Origin: Lachnospiraceae bacterium
GTDB lineage: Bacteria > Bacillota > Clostridia > Lachnospirales > Lachnospiraceae
Direction: 5' to 3'
Assembly (NCBI GenBank): GCA_017476305.1
Contig: JAFVAA010000158.1
Location: forward strand, 1-5,329
Length of the DNA: 5,329 nt
Below the pieces are notes generated by a model. It was not told the origin of the DNA, did not search any database, and saw only the letters and a list, made by a program, of their open reading frames with translations. Shown piece after piece: positions 1-4,873 of the stretch; position 1 is the stretch's first letter, and the number at the start of each line of letters is the position of its first letter. The translations under genes and the position numbers were made by a program.

Positions 1-150
1 CACCATATTCCGAAAATTGCTGATCAGCGCATAAAAAATTCCCAATAAAAACAGACATGCTGCGATCGTCCCTATCGCAGCCAGGGAAAACAGCCGGTTC
101 TGCCAAATATTTTTGATTCCCTGCTTTAATCCATAGAAAAACGTATTCAC
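1..150 (-). CDS. ftsX: Cell-division ABC transporter permease FtsX (N-terminal 50 codons only)
   Basis: FtsX is the integral-membrane partner of FtsE. In Gram-positive bacteria the complex activates peptidoglycan hydrolases outside the membrane. Only the N-terminus is present; the gene runs off the left edge in an open frame. The visible 50 residues have a short basic cytoplasmic stretch (KQGIKNIWQNRL, residues 9-20), typical of the family, then a hydrophobic first membrane segment at about residues 21-43 (FSLAAIGTIAACLFLLGIFY and on). The start is a GTG at 150-148 whose last bases overlap the ftsE stop in the sequence GTGA. An in-frame TGA lies two codons upstream of the GTG, so no earlier start is possible, and a GGGAGG site sits 9 nt upstream. 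The 4-nt overlap implies translational coupling with ftsE. The identification rests on the N-terminal pattern plus the ftsE neighbour. Confidence 0.9.
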   Translation of the reverse strand, partial: MNTFFYGLKQGIKNIWQNRLFSLAAIGTIAACLFLLGIFYALISNFRNMV

Positions 151-848
151 GCCTCATATCCTCCCTGCTTCATATCACTTACGATGTGTCCTTTTTGTAC
201 GGTAATTACCCGTTTTTTCATCTGATCTACAATCTCGTGATTATGTGTCACCACGATCACAGTCGTCCCCAAACGATTCATTTCCTCTAAAAGACGCATG
301 ATTTCCCATGAATTTTCGGGATCCAGATTTCCGGTCGGTTCATCTGCCAAAAGAATTTCCGGACGATTCACCATGGCTCTTGCGATGGCGACGCGCTGCT
401 GTTCCCCTCCGGAAAGCTCCTTCGGATATGCCTTTTCCTTTCCCGCAAGCCCCACAGTCTTTAACATTCCACAGACATTTTTCCTGATCTTTTCTTTTCT
501 GGTAACTCCAGTCACTCTTTGTGCAAGTGCCACATTTTCAAAAATATTCCGATCATCCAAAAGGCGAAATTCCTGAAAAACGACTCCAAGCCTTCTCCGG
601 TAAAACGGAATTTCCTTTCGCTTTAACTGATTCAGGCTTTTCCCTGCTACATAAAGTTCGCCAGAGGTCGCCCTTACTTCCCTTAAAAGCGTTTTGATAA
701 AAGTGGATTTTCCGGAACCACTGCTCCCCACTAAAAAAACAAATTCTTCCTTGCCTATCTCTAAAGACACCTCCTTCAGTGCCTCTGTTCCTGTCTGGTA
801 CCGTACACTTACCTTATGTAACCGAATCAAAGTATTTTTATCACTCAT
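147..848 (-). CDS. ftsE: Cell-division ATP-binding protein FtsE
   Basis: FtsE is the cytoplasmic ATPase of the FtsEX complex; it binds ATP and drives conformational change in FtsX to control cell-wall hydrolysis at division. All ABC motifs are intact in the 233-residue product: Walker [10 protein letters not shown] (41-49), Q-loop Gln92, signature LSGGEQ (145-150), Walker B ILLADE (165-170) with catalytic Glu170, D-loop NLDP (174-177) and switch His202. The stretch [19 protein letters not shown] after the Q-loop is characteristic of FtsE and separates it from LolD/MacB relatives, as does the downstream ftsX. The frame extends 28 codons further to an ATG at 932, but the ATG at 848 has AGGAGA 4 nt upstream and gives the usual family length, so I chose it. 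A strong hairpin separates the gene from the regulator upstream, so it probably has its own promoter. Confidence 0.95.
   Translation of the reverse strand: MSDKNTLIRLHKVSVRYQTGTEALKEVSLEIGKEEFVFLVGSSGSGKSTFIKTLLREVRATSGELYVAGKSLNQLKRKEIPFYRRRLGVVFQEFRLLDDRNIFENVALAQRVTGVTRKEKIRKNVCGMLKTVGLAGKEKAYPKELSGGEQQRVAIARAMVNRPEILLADEPTGNLDPENSWEIMRLLEEMNRLGTTVIVVTHNHEIVDQMKKRVITVQKGHIVSDMKQGGYEA
160..165 (-). promoter_or_regulatory. Ribosome binding site of ftsX inside the end of ftsE
   Basis: GGGAGG on the minus strand lies 9 nt before the GTG start of ftsX and within the last codons of ftsE. It supports the non-ATG start and coupling of the two genes. Confidence 0.75.
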
Positions 849-852
849 CGTA

Positions 853-858
853 TCTCCT
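853..858 (-). promoter_or_regulatory. Ribosome binding site deciding the ftsE start
   Basis: AGGAGA on the minus strand, 4 nt before the ATG at 848. It is the reason for preferring this start over the in-frame ATG 28 codons upstream, which would add a non-homologous N-terminal tail to an otherwise family-length FtsE. Confidence 0.75.
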
Positions 859-870
859 GTTCCTTTTTTC

Positions 871-899
871 TTTATATGCTCATCTTTGATACTCAGAAA
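871..899 (-). promoter_or_regulatory. Candidate sigma-A promoter of ftsEX
   Basis: A TATAAA -10-like hexamer (871-876, 5 of 6 consensus positions) follows a weak TTTCTG -35-like hexamer (894-899) with 17-bp spacing on the minus strand. Transcription would begin only about 16 nt before the ftsE start, close to the ribosome binding site. The -35 match is poor and the region is AT-rich, so this is a guess from pattern only. Confidence 0.3.
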
Positions 900-951
900 G
901 GAAATTATTTCGTTTCCGAGCATAAAAACCAAAATATCCTTTACGACTATA

Positions 952-980
952 ATTGCGTGGACAAACTTTGTCCACGCAAT
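952..980 (-). terminator. Strong hairpin after the CdaR/PucR-type regulator, probable terminator
   Basis: A perfect inverted repeat with 12-bp arms (952-963 and 969-980, ATTGCGTGGACA and its complement) can extend to 13 bp with a 3-nt loop. It begins 6 nt after the regulator's stop codon at 987. The stem contains the GC-rich core GCGTGG/CCACGC. The transcript continues with UAUAGUCGU rather than a run of U, so it departs from the classic intrinsic terminator. It could act as a weak terminator, an mRNA 3'-end stabiliser or a protein-binding palindrome. Its place right after a stop codon favours a 3'-end role. Confidence 0.6.
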
Positions 981-986
981 CTATGA

Positions 987-2075
987 TCAGTATTCAAAAT
1001 TCTCCATGTATTTCATGTATTTCACAACCATAAGTGCAATCTTAAATGTAATCGCATCATCAAATACTCTTAAATCAAGCCCGGTGCTTTTTTGCAGTTT
1101 ATCCAAGCGATACACCAGTGTATTTCTATGAATATACAATTGTCTGGAGGTCTCCGAAACATTCAAACTGTTTTCAAAAAATTTATTGATCGTAGCGATT
1201 GTTTCCTCATCAAAGTTATCCGGTGATCTATCACCAAAAATCTCACTGATGAACATCTTGCAAAGAGGCATCGGCAGCTGATAGATCAGACGGCCAATCC
1301 CCAGGCTGCTGTATGCAATAACATTTCTGTCACTATAAAAAATCTTCCCGACATCGAGTGCCATCTTTGCCTCTTTATAGGAACGGGAAACATCCTTAAT
1401 CTCCTGCACCATCGTTCCATAGGAAACGTGGACCTTTGTCATCGCTTCCGTATTTAACATATCTAAAATCACCCTGGCTGTCTTATCCAGATCCGCATAG
1501 GTCTCATGGCTGCCAATTTCTTTCACCAGAATAATATTTTTTTCATCCACCTGTGTGATAAAATCATTCTTCTTTCCGGCAAAAAGACCTTTGATGGTTT
1601 CTAAAGCTCCCACATCCTTTTCATGCTTCGTCTCGATCAAAAATACCACCCGCTTAACATTCGTCTCTATATGCAGCTTTTTTGCACGATTATAAATATC
1701 GACCAGGAGCAGGTTATCCAGTAAAAGATTTTTGATAAAATTGTCTTTATCATAGCGTTCCTTATATGCGATCAAAAGATTTTTGATCTGGAACGCCGCG
1801 AGTTTTCCTACCATATAAACATCATCGGTATCCCCCTTCGCCAGAATGACATACTCTAACTGATGCTCATCAAATACCTTAAAAAACTGATACCCCTGAA
1901 GCACCTGGCTGTCAGCAGGAGAGTCCACAAATGCCAGAACTGCTTCTTCATACTCCTCTACATGATTGATCGTAGTCGCTAAAGCCTTTCCTTCCGTATC
2001 CATCACACACAGATCAATTCTCGTAATATTTCTAAGCCCGTCTATCGTTGTCTGCAACACCTGATTTGAAATCAT
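987..2075 (-). CDS. CdaR/PucR-family transcriptional regulator (sugar-diacid-recognition type)
   Basis: This is a cytoplasmic DNA-binding regulator of 362 residues, a normal length for the family. The C-terminus (about 293-350) matches the PucR/CdaR helix-turn-helix: NVSETSRQLYIHRNTLVYRL (305-324) then DKLQKSTGLDLR, with the hallmark HRNTLxYRLxKL recognition helix. The middle (about 136-256) resembles the GGDEF-like domain of these regulators, with no GGDEF signature seen. The N-terminus (MISNQVLQTTIDGLRNITRI and on, to about 130) resembles the putative sugar-diacid-recognition domain of CdaR. A leucine-rich helical stretch (about 95-125) joins the two. I chose the ATG at 2075 because GGAGGG sits 5 nt upstream; the GTG 5 codons earlier would bury that site in the coding region. 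The effector and targets cannot be read from sequence. Adjacent genes are a glycosyltransferase upstream and ftsEX downstream, neither a known diacid pathway. Confidence 0.88.
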   Translation of the reverse strand: MISNQVLQTTIDGLRNITRIDLCVMDTEGKALATTINHVEEYEEAVLAFVDSPADSQVLQGYQFFKVFDEHQLEYVILAKGDTDDVYMVGKLAAFQIKNLLIAYKERYDKDNFIKNLLLDNLLLVDIYNRAKKLHIETNVKRVVFLIETKHEKDVGALETIKGLFAGKKNDFITQVDEKNIILVKEIGSHETYADLDKTARVILDMLNTEAMTKVHVSYGTMVQEIKDVSRSYKEAKMALDVGKIFYSDRNVIAYSSLGIGRLIYQLPMPLCKMFISEIFGDRSPDNFDEETIATINKFFENSLNVSETSRQLYIHRNTLVYRLDKLQKSTGLDLRVFDDAITFKIALMVVKYMKYMENFEY

Positions 2076-2080
2076 AAAAT

Positions 2081-2086
2081 CCCTCC
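2081..2086 (-). promoter_or_regulatory. Ribosome binding site deciding the regulator start
   Basis: GGAGGG on the minus strand, 5 nt before the ATG at 2075. It overlaps the short extension that would be translated from the alternative GTG at 2090, so it argues against that start. Confidence 0.75.
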
Positions 2087-2109
2087 ACACATATGGTTTT
2101 TACATTTTT

Positions 2110-2138
2110 ATAGTATCATCAATTTCCCAAAAAGTAAA
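2110..2138 (-). promoter_or_regulatory. Candidate extended -10 promoter of the CdaR/PucR-type regulator
   Basis: On the minus strand TTTACT (2133-2138, 4 of 6) and TACTAT (2110-2115, 4 of 6) are spaced 17 bp apart. A TG dinucleotide lies one base before the -10, giving the extended -10 form common in Gram-positives. It starts just past the stop of the upstream glycosyltransferase gene. If real, the regulator has its own start site near 2103 with a leader of about 28 nt. No terminator is visible between the two genes, so read-through from upstream is also possible. Confidence 0.45.
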
Positions 2139-2139
2139 G

Positions 2140-3321
2140 TCAGAAATCCGTTTCCAAAAGCGAATGAAGATCCTCAAAAAGCTCATATCCCCTATGCTTC
2201 CAGGTATGCTTCTGCTCTGCAAAGATCCTCCCGTTTTCAGCTATTTTTTCTAAGGAAACTCCCTGATATCCTCCCTCCAGTAAATGAGAAATCATATCCG
2301 GAAGCTTTTCTAATTCTTCTAAATGATAAAAAATAACATTTTCTCCATCTGTACATTCGTTTTCCAGATAAATACTGGGATCTGTCAGAGGCACGGCTCC
2401 ACAAAGCATTGCAGTAAATACCCTGTCATGGGAACCGTTTTTAAACCAGGGCATCACATTTAAGGAAATTTTAGAGTTTGCCATCACCTCTAATGTTTCA
2501 TAAAAACCAATCTGCCCATGGATACGGAGCGCAGAATTTTCCCCACCTTCAAAATTTTCCCACCCGCTGCCATATACATCAACAGGTATACCTTTCGATA
2601 CAATGGTCCGAATCACCTTATCCCGAAAATATGCCCGGATGTAAGTATCGACCAGACGAAATTCACTTAATGTACCCGCTGTCTCTTCCGGGGATATCTG
2701 AAAATTCTCCCGGGATAAAATTTTCAGCACGGCATCTTCCACAGTATAAGACACATTTTCCTGAAGAAAATTTATGATTTTCCAAAAAATGGATTCTATT
2801 TCCGGAGAAAACTGCCTGAACCTCTCCGCAATTTTATCAGGAGAGCTGTAGGAACCGGAAAAAGAAATGGAAACATTCCGTTCCTGATAAGGGATCATTT
2901 TCCGTGATTGGCATCCGGCATGTGGCAAAAAGCCTATAGCCTGAATATATGGATAATACGTTTTCAAATAATCGACATGGTTAAAATCCGGAGAATAAAC
3001 TAACATGGGAGCATATGGATTTTTTAAACGAAAATGATGCATATAAGGATGATCCATTAAAATGGTACAGTATACAACATTGTTTTTTAATAAAATATTT
3101 TTCAAAGAGAAATTTTCTTCTAAAATGGTGCCGTTAAACGTTAGGATCACATCATATGTTTTATCTGCCAATGTAGACCGGACTGCCAGATATTTTTCCT
3201 GGTCTGTGGCATCTAAGACCTCGGTCTTTGCTCCTTTTTCCTCCAATCCTGTTTTTATCTCATCAAAGAAAACGCCTGTTGCATCATATTGCGATTTTCC
3301 CCTGACGATCAATATGCGCAT
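2140..3321 (-). CDS. CgeB-like glycosyltransferase (GT-B fold, family 1-like C-terminal domain)
   Basis: This is a predicted soluble GT-B glycosyltransferase of 393 residues with no signal peptide or membrane segment. The N-terminus (MRILIVRGKSQYDATGVFFD) begins a Rossmann-like domain. The C-terminal half (about 230-385) matches the nucleotide-sugar-binding domain of CgeB-type proteins: PVDVYGSGW (246-254), IHGQIGFYETLEVMANSKISLNVMPWF (267-293), then GSHDRVFTAMLCGAVPLTD (296-314). The last stretch is the conserved donor-site region with a small-residue-rich CGA turn. The N-terminal part may correspond to the domain of unknown function often found in front of this module in Lachnospiraceae; I cannot confirm that. 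The ATG at 3321 is preferred because AGGAGA lies 7 nt upstream; the in-frame ATG 8 codons earlier lacks a good site. Donor and acceptor are unknown. CgeB itself affects the Bacillus spore outer layer, but family membership alone does not imply a sporulation role here. Confidence 0.8.
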   Translation of the reverse strand: MRILIVRGKSQYDATGVFFDEIKTGLEEKGAKTEVLDATDQEKYLAVRSTLADKTYDVILTFNGTILEENFSLKNILLKNNVVYCTILMDHPYMHHFRLKNPYAPMLVYSPDFNHVDYLKTYYPYIQAIGFLPHAGCQSRKMIPYQERNVSISFSGSYSSPDKIAERFRQFSPEIESIFWKIINFLQENVSYTVEDAVLKILSRENFQISPEETAGTLSEFRLVDTYIRAYFRDKVIRTIVSKGIPVDVYGSGWENFEGGENSALRIHGQIGFYETLEVMANSKISLNVMPWFKNGSHDRVFTAMLCGAVPLTDPSIYLENECTDGENVIFYHLEELEKLPDMISHLLEGGYQGVSLEKIAENGRIFAEQKHTWKHRGYELFEDLHSLLETDF

Positions 3322-3328
3322 GTTTTCA

Positions 3329-3334
3329 TCTCCT
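3329..3334 (-). promoter_or_regulatory. Ribosome binding site deciding the glycosyltransferase start
   Basis: AGGAGA on the minus strand, 7 nt before the ATG at 3321. The alternative ATG at 3345 has only a weak GGCGG upstream, and using it would place this strong site inside the coding region. Confidence 0.7.
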
Positions 3335-3359
3335 CTCTCTTTCATAAAATCAACCGCCC

Positions 3360-3385
3360 TACAGGCAGCAACAAAGTTTCCTGTA
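3360..3385. repeat. Short inverted repeat upstream of the glycosyltransferase gene
   Basis: TACAGG (3360-3365) and CCTGTA (3380-3385) form a 6-bp inverted repeat around a 14-nt spacer, in the short gap between the msmX terminator and the glycosyltransferase gene. It could be a weak leader hairpin or an operator. It is short enough to be chance. I see no convincing promoter in this gap. Confidence 0.25.
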
Positions 3386-3394
3386 AAGTAATAA

Positions 3395-3425
3395 ATGGTA
3401 TCTCGACAAAATATCGAGATACCAT
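3395..3425 (-). terminator. Rho-independent-type terminator after msmX
   Basis: A perfect 12-bp inverted repeat (ATGGTATCTCGA at 3395-3406, complement at 3414-3425) encloses a 7-nt loop. It lies 27 nt past the msmX stop codon. On the minus strand the stem is followed by a T-rich stretch, TTATTACTTTA, which is an imperfect U-tract. Position, stem length and polarity fit a terminator separating msmX from the glycosyltransferase gene. Confidence 0.7.
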
Positions 3426-3452
3426 AAAAGCTTACATATCATAAAACATATA

Positions 3453-4571
3453 CTAGTTTGTAATAACCTTCTCGGTCTCTTTATCAAAGATATGAATCTT
3501 GTTTACATCCATGGCAATCTTAATATCATCTCCCGGCCTAGCCGTTGTACGAGGGTTTACACGAACGGTAATATCCTTCTCGCATCCATCTACAGTCAGA
3601 TATAAGAATACCTCCGCACCAAGCATTTCATATACTCTCACGTTTGCATCCAAAACACTATCCGCTCCGCTGTTTACCACAGCCTCATCATCTTTAATAT
3701 CCTCAGGACGAATACCAAGGATAACATCCTTGCCAATGTAATTTCCTTCAATCAGCTTTCCTGACTTGCTCTCAGGAAGGGTTACAGAATACTTACCAAA
3801 TGCAAGCTTAATCGTCTTTCCTTCTTCCCTGACCTGGCAGTTGATGAAGTTCATCTGAGGAGATCCGATAAATCCTGCCACAAATACATTGCAAGGCTTT
3901 GTATAAAGATCGATTGGTGAAGCGACCTGCTGCATTACACCATCCTTCATAACTACGATACGTGTACCAAGTGTCAAAGCCTCTGTCTGGTCATGTGTTA
4001 CATAGATTATCGTAGCTTCCAGACTCTGATGAATCTTAGAAATCTCGATACGCATCTGTACACGAAGCTTTGCATCCAGATTTGATAAAGGCTCATCCAT
4101 CAGGAACACCTTCGGATTACGAACGATTGCACGTCCCATAGCCACACGCTGTCTCTGACCACCGGATAAAGCCTTCGGCTTACGATCCAGCAAAGGAACA
4201 ATGTCAAGAATTCTGGCTGCCTCATTTACCAGTTTGTCAATCTTGTCTTTCGGAGTCTTTCTTAACTTCAGACCAAATGCCATATTATCATACACGGTCA
4301 TATGTGGATATAATGCGTAGTTCTGGAATACCATCGCAATATCTCTGTCCTTTGGCTCTACATCATTTACCAGTGTATTGCCGATCCATAACTCTCCTGA
4401 TGAAATTTCCTCCAGACCTGCAATCATACGAAGTGTAGTAGATTTACCGCATCCAGAAGGTCCTACGAAAATGATAAACTCCTTGTCAGCGATGTCAAGA
4501 TTGAAATTCTTAACAGCCTGAAATCCATTCGGATATGTCTTACAAACGTTTTTTAAAGATAAACTAGCCAT
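3453..4571 (-). CDS. msmX: MsmX/UgpC-family carbohydrate ABC transporter ATP-binding protein
   Basis: This is the cytoplasmic ATPase that energises carbohydrate ABC importers. Relatives such as MsmX (Bacillus) and MsmK (Streptococcus) serve several sugar permeases at once. The 372-residue length is typical. The nucleotide-binding domain is intact: Walker A GPSGCGKST (37-45), Q-loop Gln83, signature LSGGQRQR (135-142), Walker B VFLMDE (155-160) with Glu160, D-loop SNLD (163-166) and switch His193. The family-specific FQNYALYPHMTVYDN (82-96) follows the Q-loop. The C-terminal extension (about 235-365) includes GFIGSPQMNF and LGIRPEDI (285-292), marking the OB-type regulatory domain of the MalK/UgpC group. 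The start ATG has GGGGAGG 11 nt upstream. No permease or solute-binding gene is adjacent, which fits a shared, free-standing ATPase. The exact sugars cannot be deduced; the symbol denotes the family. Confidence 0.93.
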   Translation of the reverse strand: MASLSLKNVCKTYPNGFQAVKNFNLDIADKEFIIFVGPSGCGKSTTLRMIAGLEEISSGELWIGNTLVNDVEPKDRDIAMVFQNYALYPHMTVYDNMAFGLKLRKTPKDKIDKLVNEAARILDIVPLLDRKPKALSGGQRQRVAMGRAIVRNPKVFLMDEPLSNLDAKLRVQMRIEISKIHQSLEATIIYVTHDQTEALTLGTRIVVMKDGVMQQVASPIDLYTKPCNVFVAGFIGSPQMNFINCQVREEGKTIKLAFGKYSVTLPESKSGKLIEGNYIGKDVILGIRPEDIKDDEAVVNSGADSVLDANVRVYEMLGAEVFLYLTVDGCEKDITVRVNPRTTARPGDDIKIAMDVNKIHIFDKETEKVITN

Positions 4572-4582
4572 AAAATATGTAT

Positions 4583-4589
4583 CCTCCCC
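4583..4589 (-). promoter_or_regulatory. Ribosome binding site of msmX
   Basis: GGGGAGG on the minus strand, 11 nt before the msmX ATG. The match to the anti-Shine-Dalgarno is very strong and the spacing is slightly long. It lies 12 nt downstream of the 26-bp palindrome, so a stem there would not sequester it directly. Confidence 0.8.
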
Positions 4590-4601
4590 ATTGATTTTTG
4601 A

Positions 4602-4627
4602 TTATCGAAGGTATATACCTTCGATAA
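4602..4627. repeat. Perfect 26-bp palindrome in the msmX leader, candidate operator or hairpin
   Basis: The arms TTATCGAAGG (4602-4611) and CCTTCGATAA (4618-4627) flank TATATA, which is itself self-complementary, so all 26 bp are symmetric. In RNA it would form a 10-bp stem with a 6-nt loop. Neither side carries a T-run, so it is not a standard terminator. It lies between the predicted promoter and the msmX ribosome binding site, a typical place for a repressor operator or a 5' mRNA-stabilising stem. Confidence 0.65.
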
Positions 4628-4638
4628 GAACATAACGA

Positions 4639-4668
4639 ACATTAACGGCTCTGCTAAAGCATTAATGT
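4639..4668 (-). repeat. Stem-loop in the msmX leader
   Basis: ACATTAA-type arms (4639-4647 and 4660-4668) can pair over 9 positions in the minus-strand transcript, 7 Watson-Crick pairs plus a G-U and a G-C, around a 12-nt loop. The stem is AT-rich and weaker than the neighbouring palindrome. It would sit near the 5' end of the predicted msmX mRNA. Confidence 0.35.
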
Positions 4669-4684
4669 TGTTTACTCTGGTAAT

Positions 4685-4713
4685 ATAATACAACAAAATT
4701 TAAGACTTGACCA
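4685..4713 (-). promoter_or_regulatory. Candidate sigma-A promoter of msmX
   Basis: On the minus strand TGGTCA (4708-4713, 4 of 6 to TTGACA) and TATTAT (4685-4690, 5 of 6 to TATAAT) are separated by 17 bp. Transcription would start near 4678, giving a leader of about 107 nt that carries two inverted repeats. It is the best promoter-like pattern in the gap in front of msmX, though the background is AT-rich. Confidence 0.5.
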
Positions 4714-4742
4714 TAGCATAATTCGCCAAAGAAATTAAGAGC

Positions 4743-4837
4743 ATTTTGTGCAATGCGTATATTTTTCTTTTTTTTTTCGAAATTCATGTGATTTTTCACA
4801 ATTTTTTGATGTTCTGTCTGTATATTTTGCACAAAAT
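4743..4837. repeat. Pair of inverted 11-bp copies (ATTTTGTGCAA / TTGCACAAAAT) upstream of msmX
   Basis: ATTTTGTGCAA at 4743-4753 recurs as its exact complement at 4827-4837, 73 bp apart. The second copy lies within a near-palindrome, ATTTTG-CA-CAAAAT (4824-4837). The two copies flank the TGTGA-N4-TCACA element and the poly-T tract, all upstream of the predicted promoter. Such paired sites can serve a looping repressor or activator, but AT-rich words recur by chance more easily. Confidence 0.35.
4787..4800. promoter_or_regulatory. TGTGA-N4-TCACA palindrome, candidate regulator site
   Basis: The 14-bp TGTGATTTTTCACA has 5-bp arms around four T. It resembles CRP/FNR-type half-sites but the spacer is 4 rather than the 6 of a classical CRP site. 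It is centred about 115 bp upstream of the predicted msmX start site. Which protein might bind it is unknown. Confidence 0.3.
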
Positions 4838-4873
4838 CTAACATATCTCACTTTTTATCCTCTGTCCTATCCC

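Larger units (their letters stand above)
4572..4873. other. 302-bp gene-free regulatory region between the GT26-like gene and msmX
   Basis: No credible gene lies here. A 60-codon minus-strand frame at 4844-4662 has only a weak upstream site and a low-complexity lysine/asparagine-rich product. The stretch holds the msmX promoter candidate, its leader with two inverted repeats, a 10-T run on the plus strand (4768-4777, an A-tract for minus-strand transcription) and three further symmetric elements described separately. I see no clear terminator for the upstream gene. Confidence 0.6.

Noticed and set aside
298..576. Plus-strand frame opposite ftsE
   Set aside because: It is antisense to a complete FtsE with all ABC motifs intact; the translation has no recognisable features.
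849..932. N-terminal 28-codon extension of FtsE from the ATG at 932
   Set aside because: It has no family counterpart and a weaker start context; the ATG at 848 has an AGGAGA site and gives normal length.
694..1131. Plus-strand 145-codon frame spanning the ftsE/regulator junction
   Set aside because: It runs antisense through two real genes and the hairpin between them, and its hydrophobic composition comes from antisense reading.
1770..1789. Inverted repeat GATCAAAAGATTTTTGATC inside the regulator gene
   Set aside because: It sits in the coding region, explained by codons for Ile-Lys-Asn-Leu-Leu-Ile, and is not placed as a regulatory element.
2478..2777. Plus-strand frame opposite the glycosyltransferase gene
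   Set aside because: Antisense shadow with no ribosome site or family pattern.
3062..3391. Plus-strand frame opposite the glycosyltransferase start
   Set aside because: Antisense shadow that also crosses the leader of the real gene.
3499..3741. Plus-strand frame opposite the msmX C-terminal domain
   Set aside because: Antisense shadow; the minus-strand reading gives a conserved regulatory domain.
4741..4756. Small hairpin GCATT-N6-AATGC followed on the minus strand by a T-rich stretch, as terminator of the GT26-like gene
   Set aside because: The stem is only 5 bp and lies more than 115 bp past the stop codon, too weak to call a terminator.
4662..4844. A 60-codon minus-strand frame in front of msmX
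   Set aside because: It has only a weak upstream ribosome site, a low-complexity Lys/Asn-rich product with no recognisable family, and it overlaps the predicted msmX promoter and leader. More likely it is an open frame by chance in AT-rich DNA.
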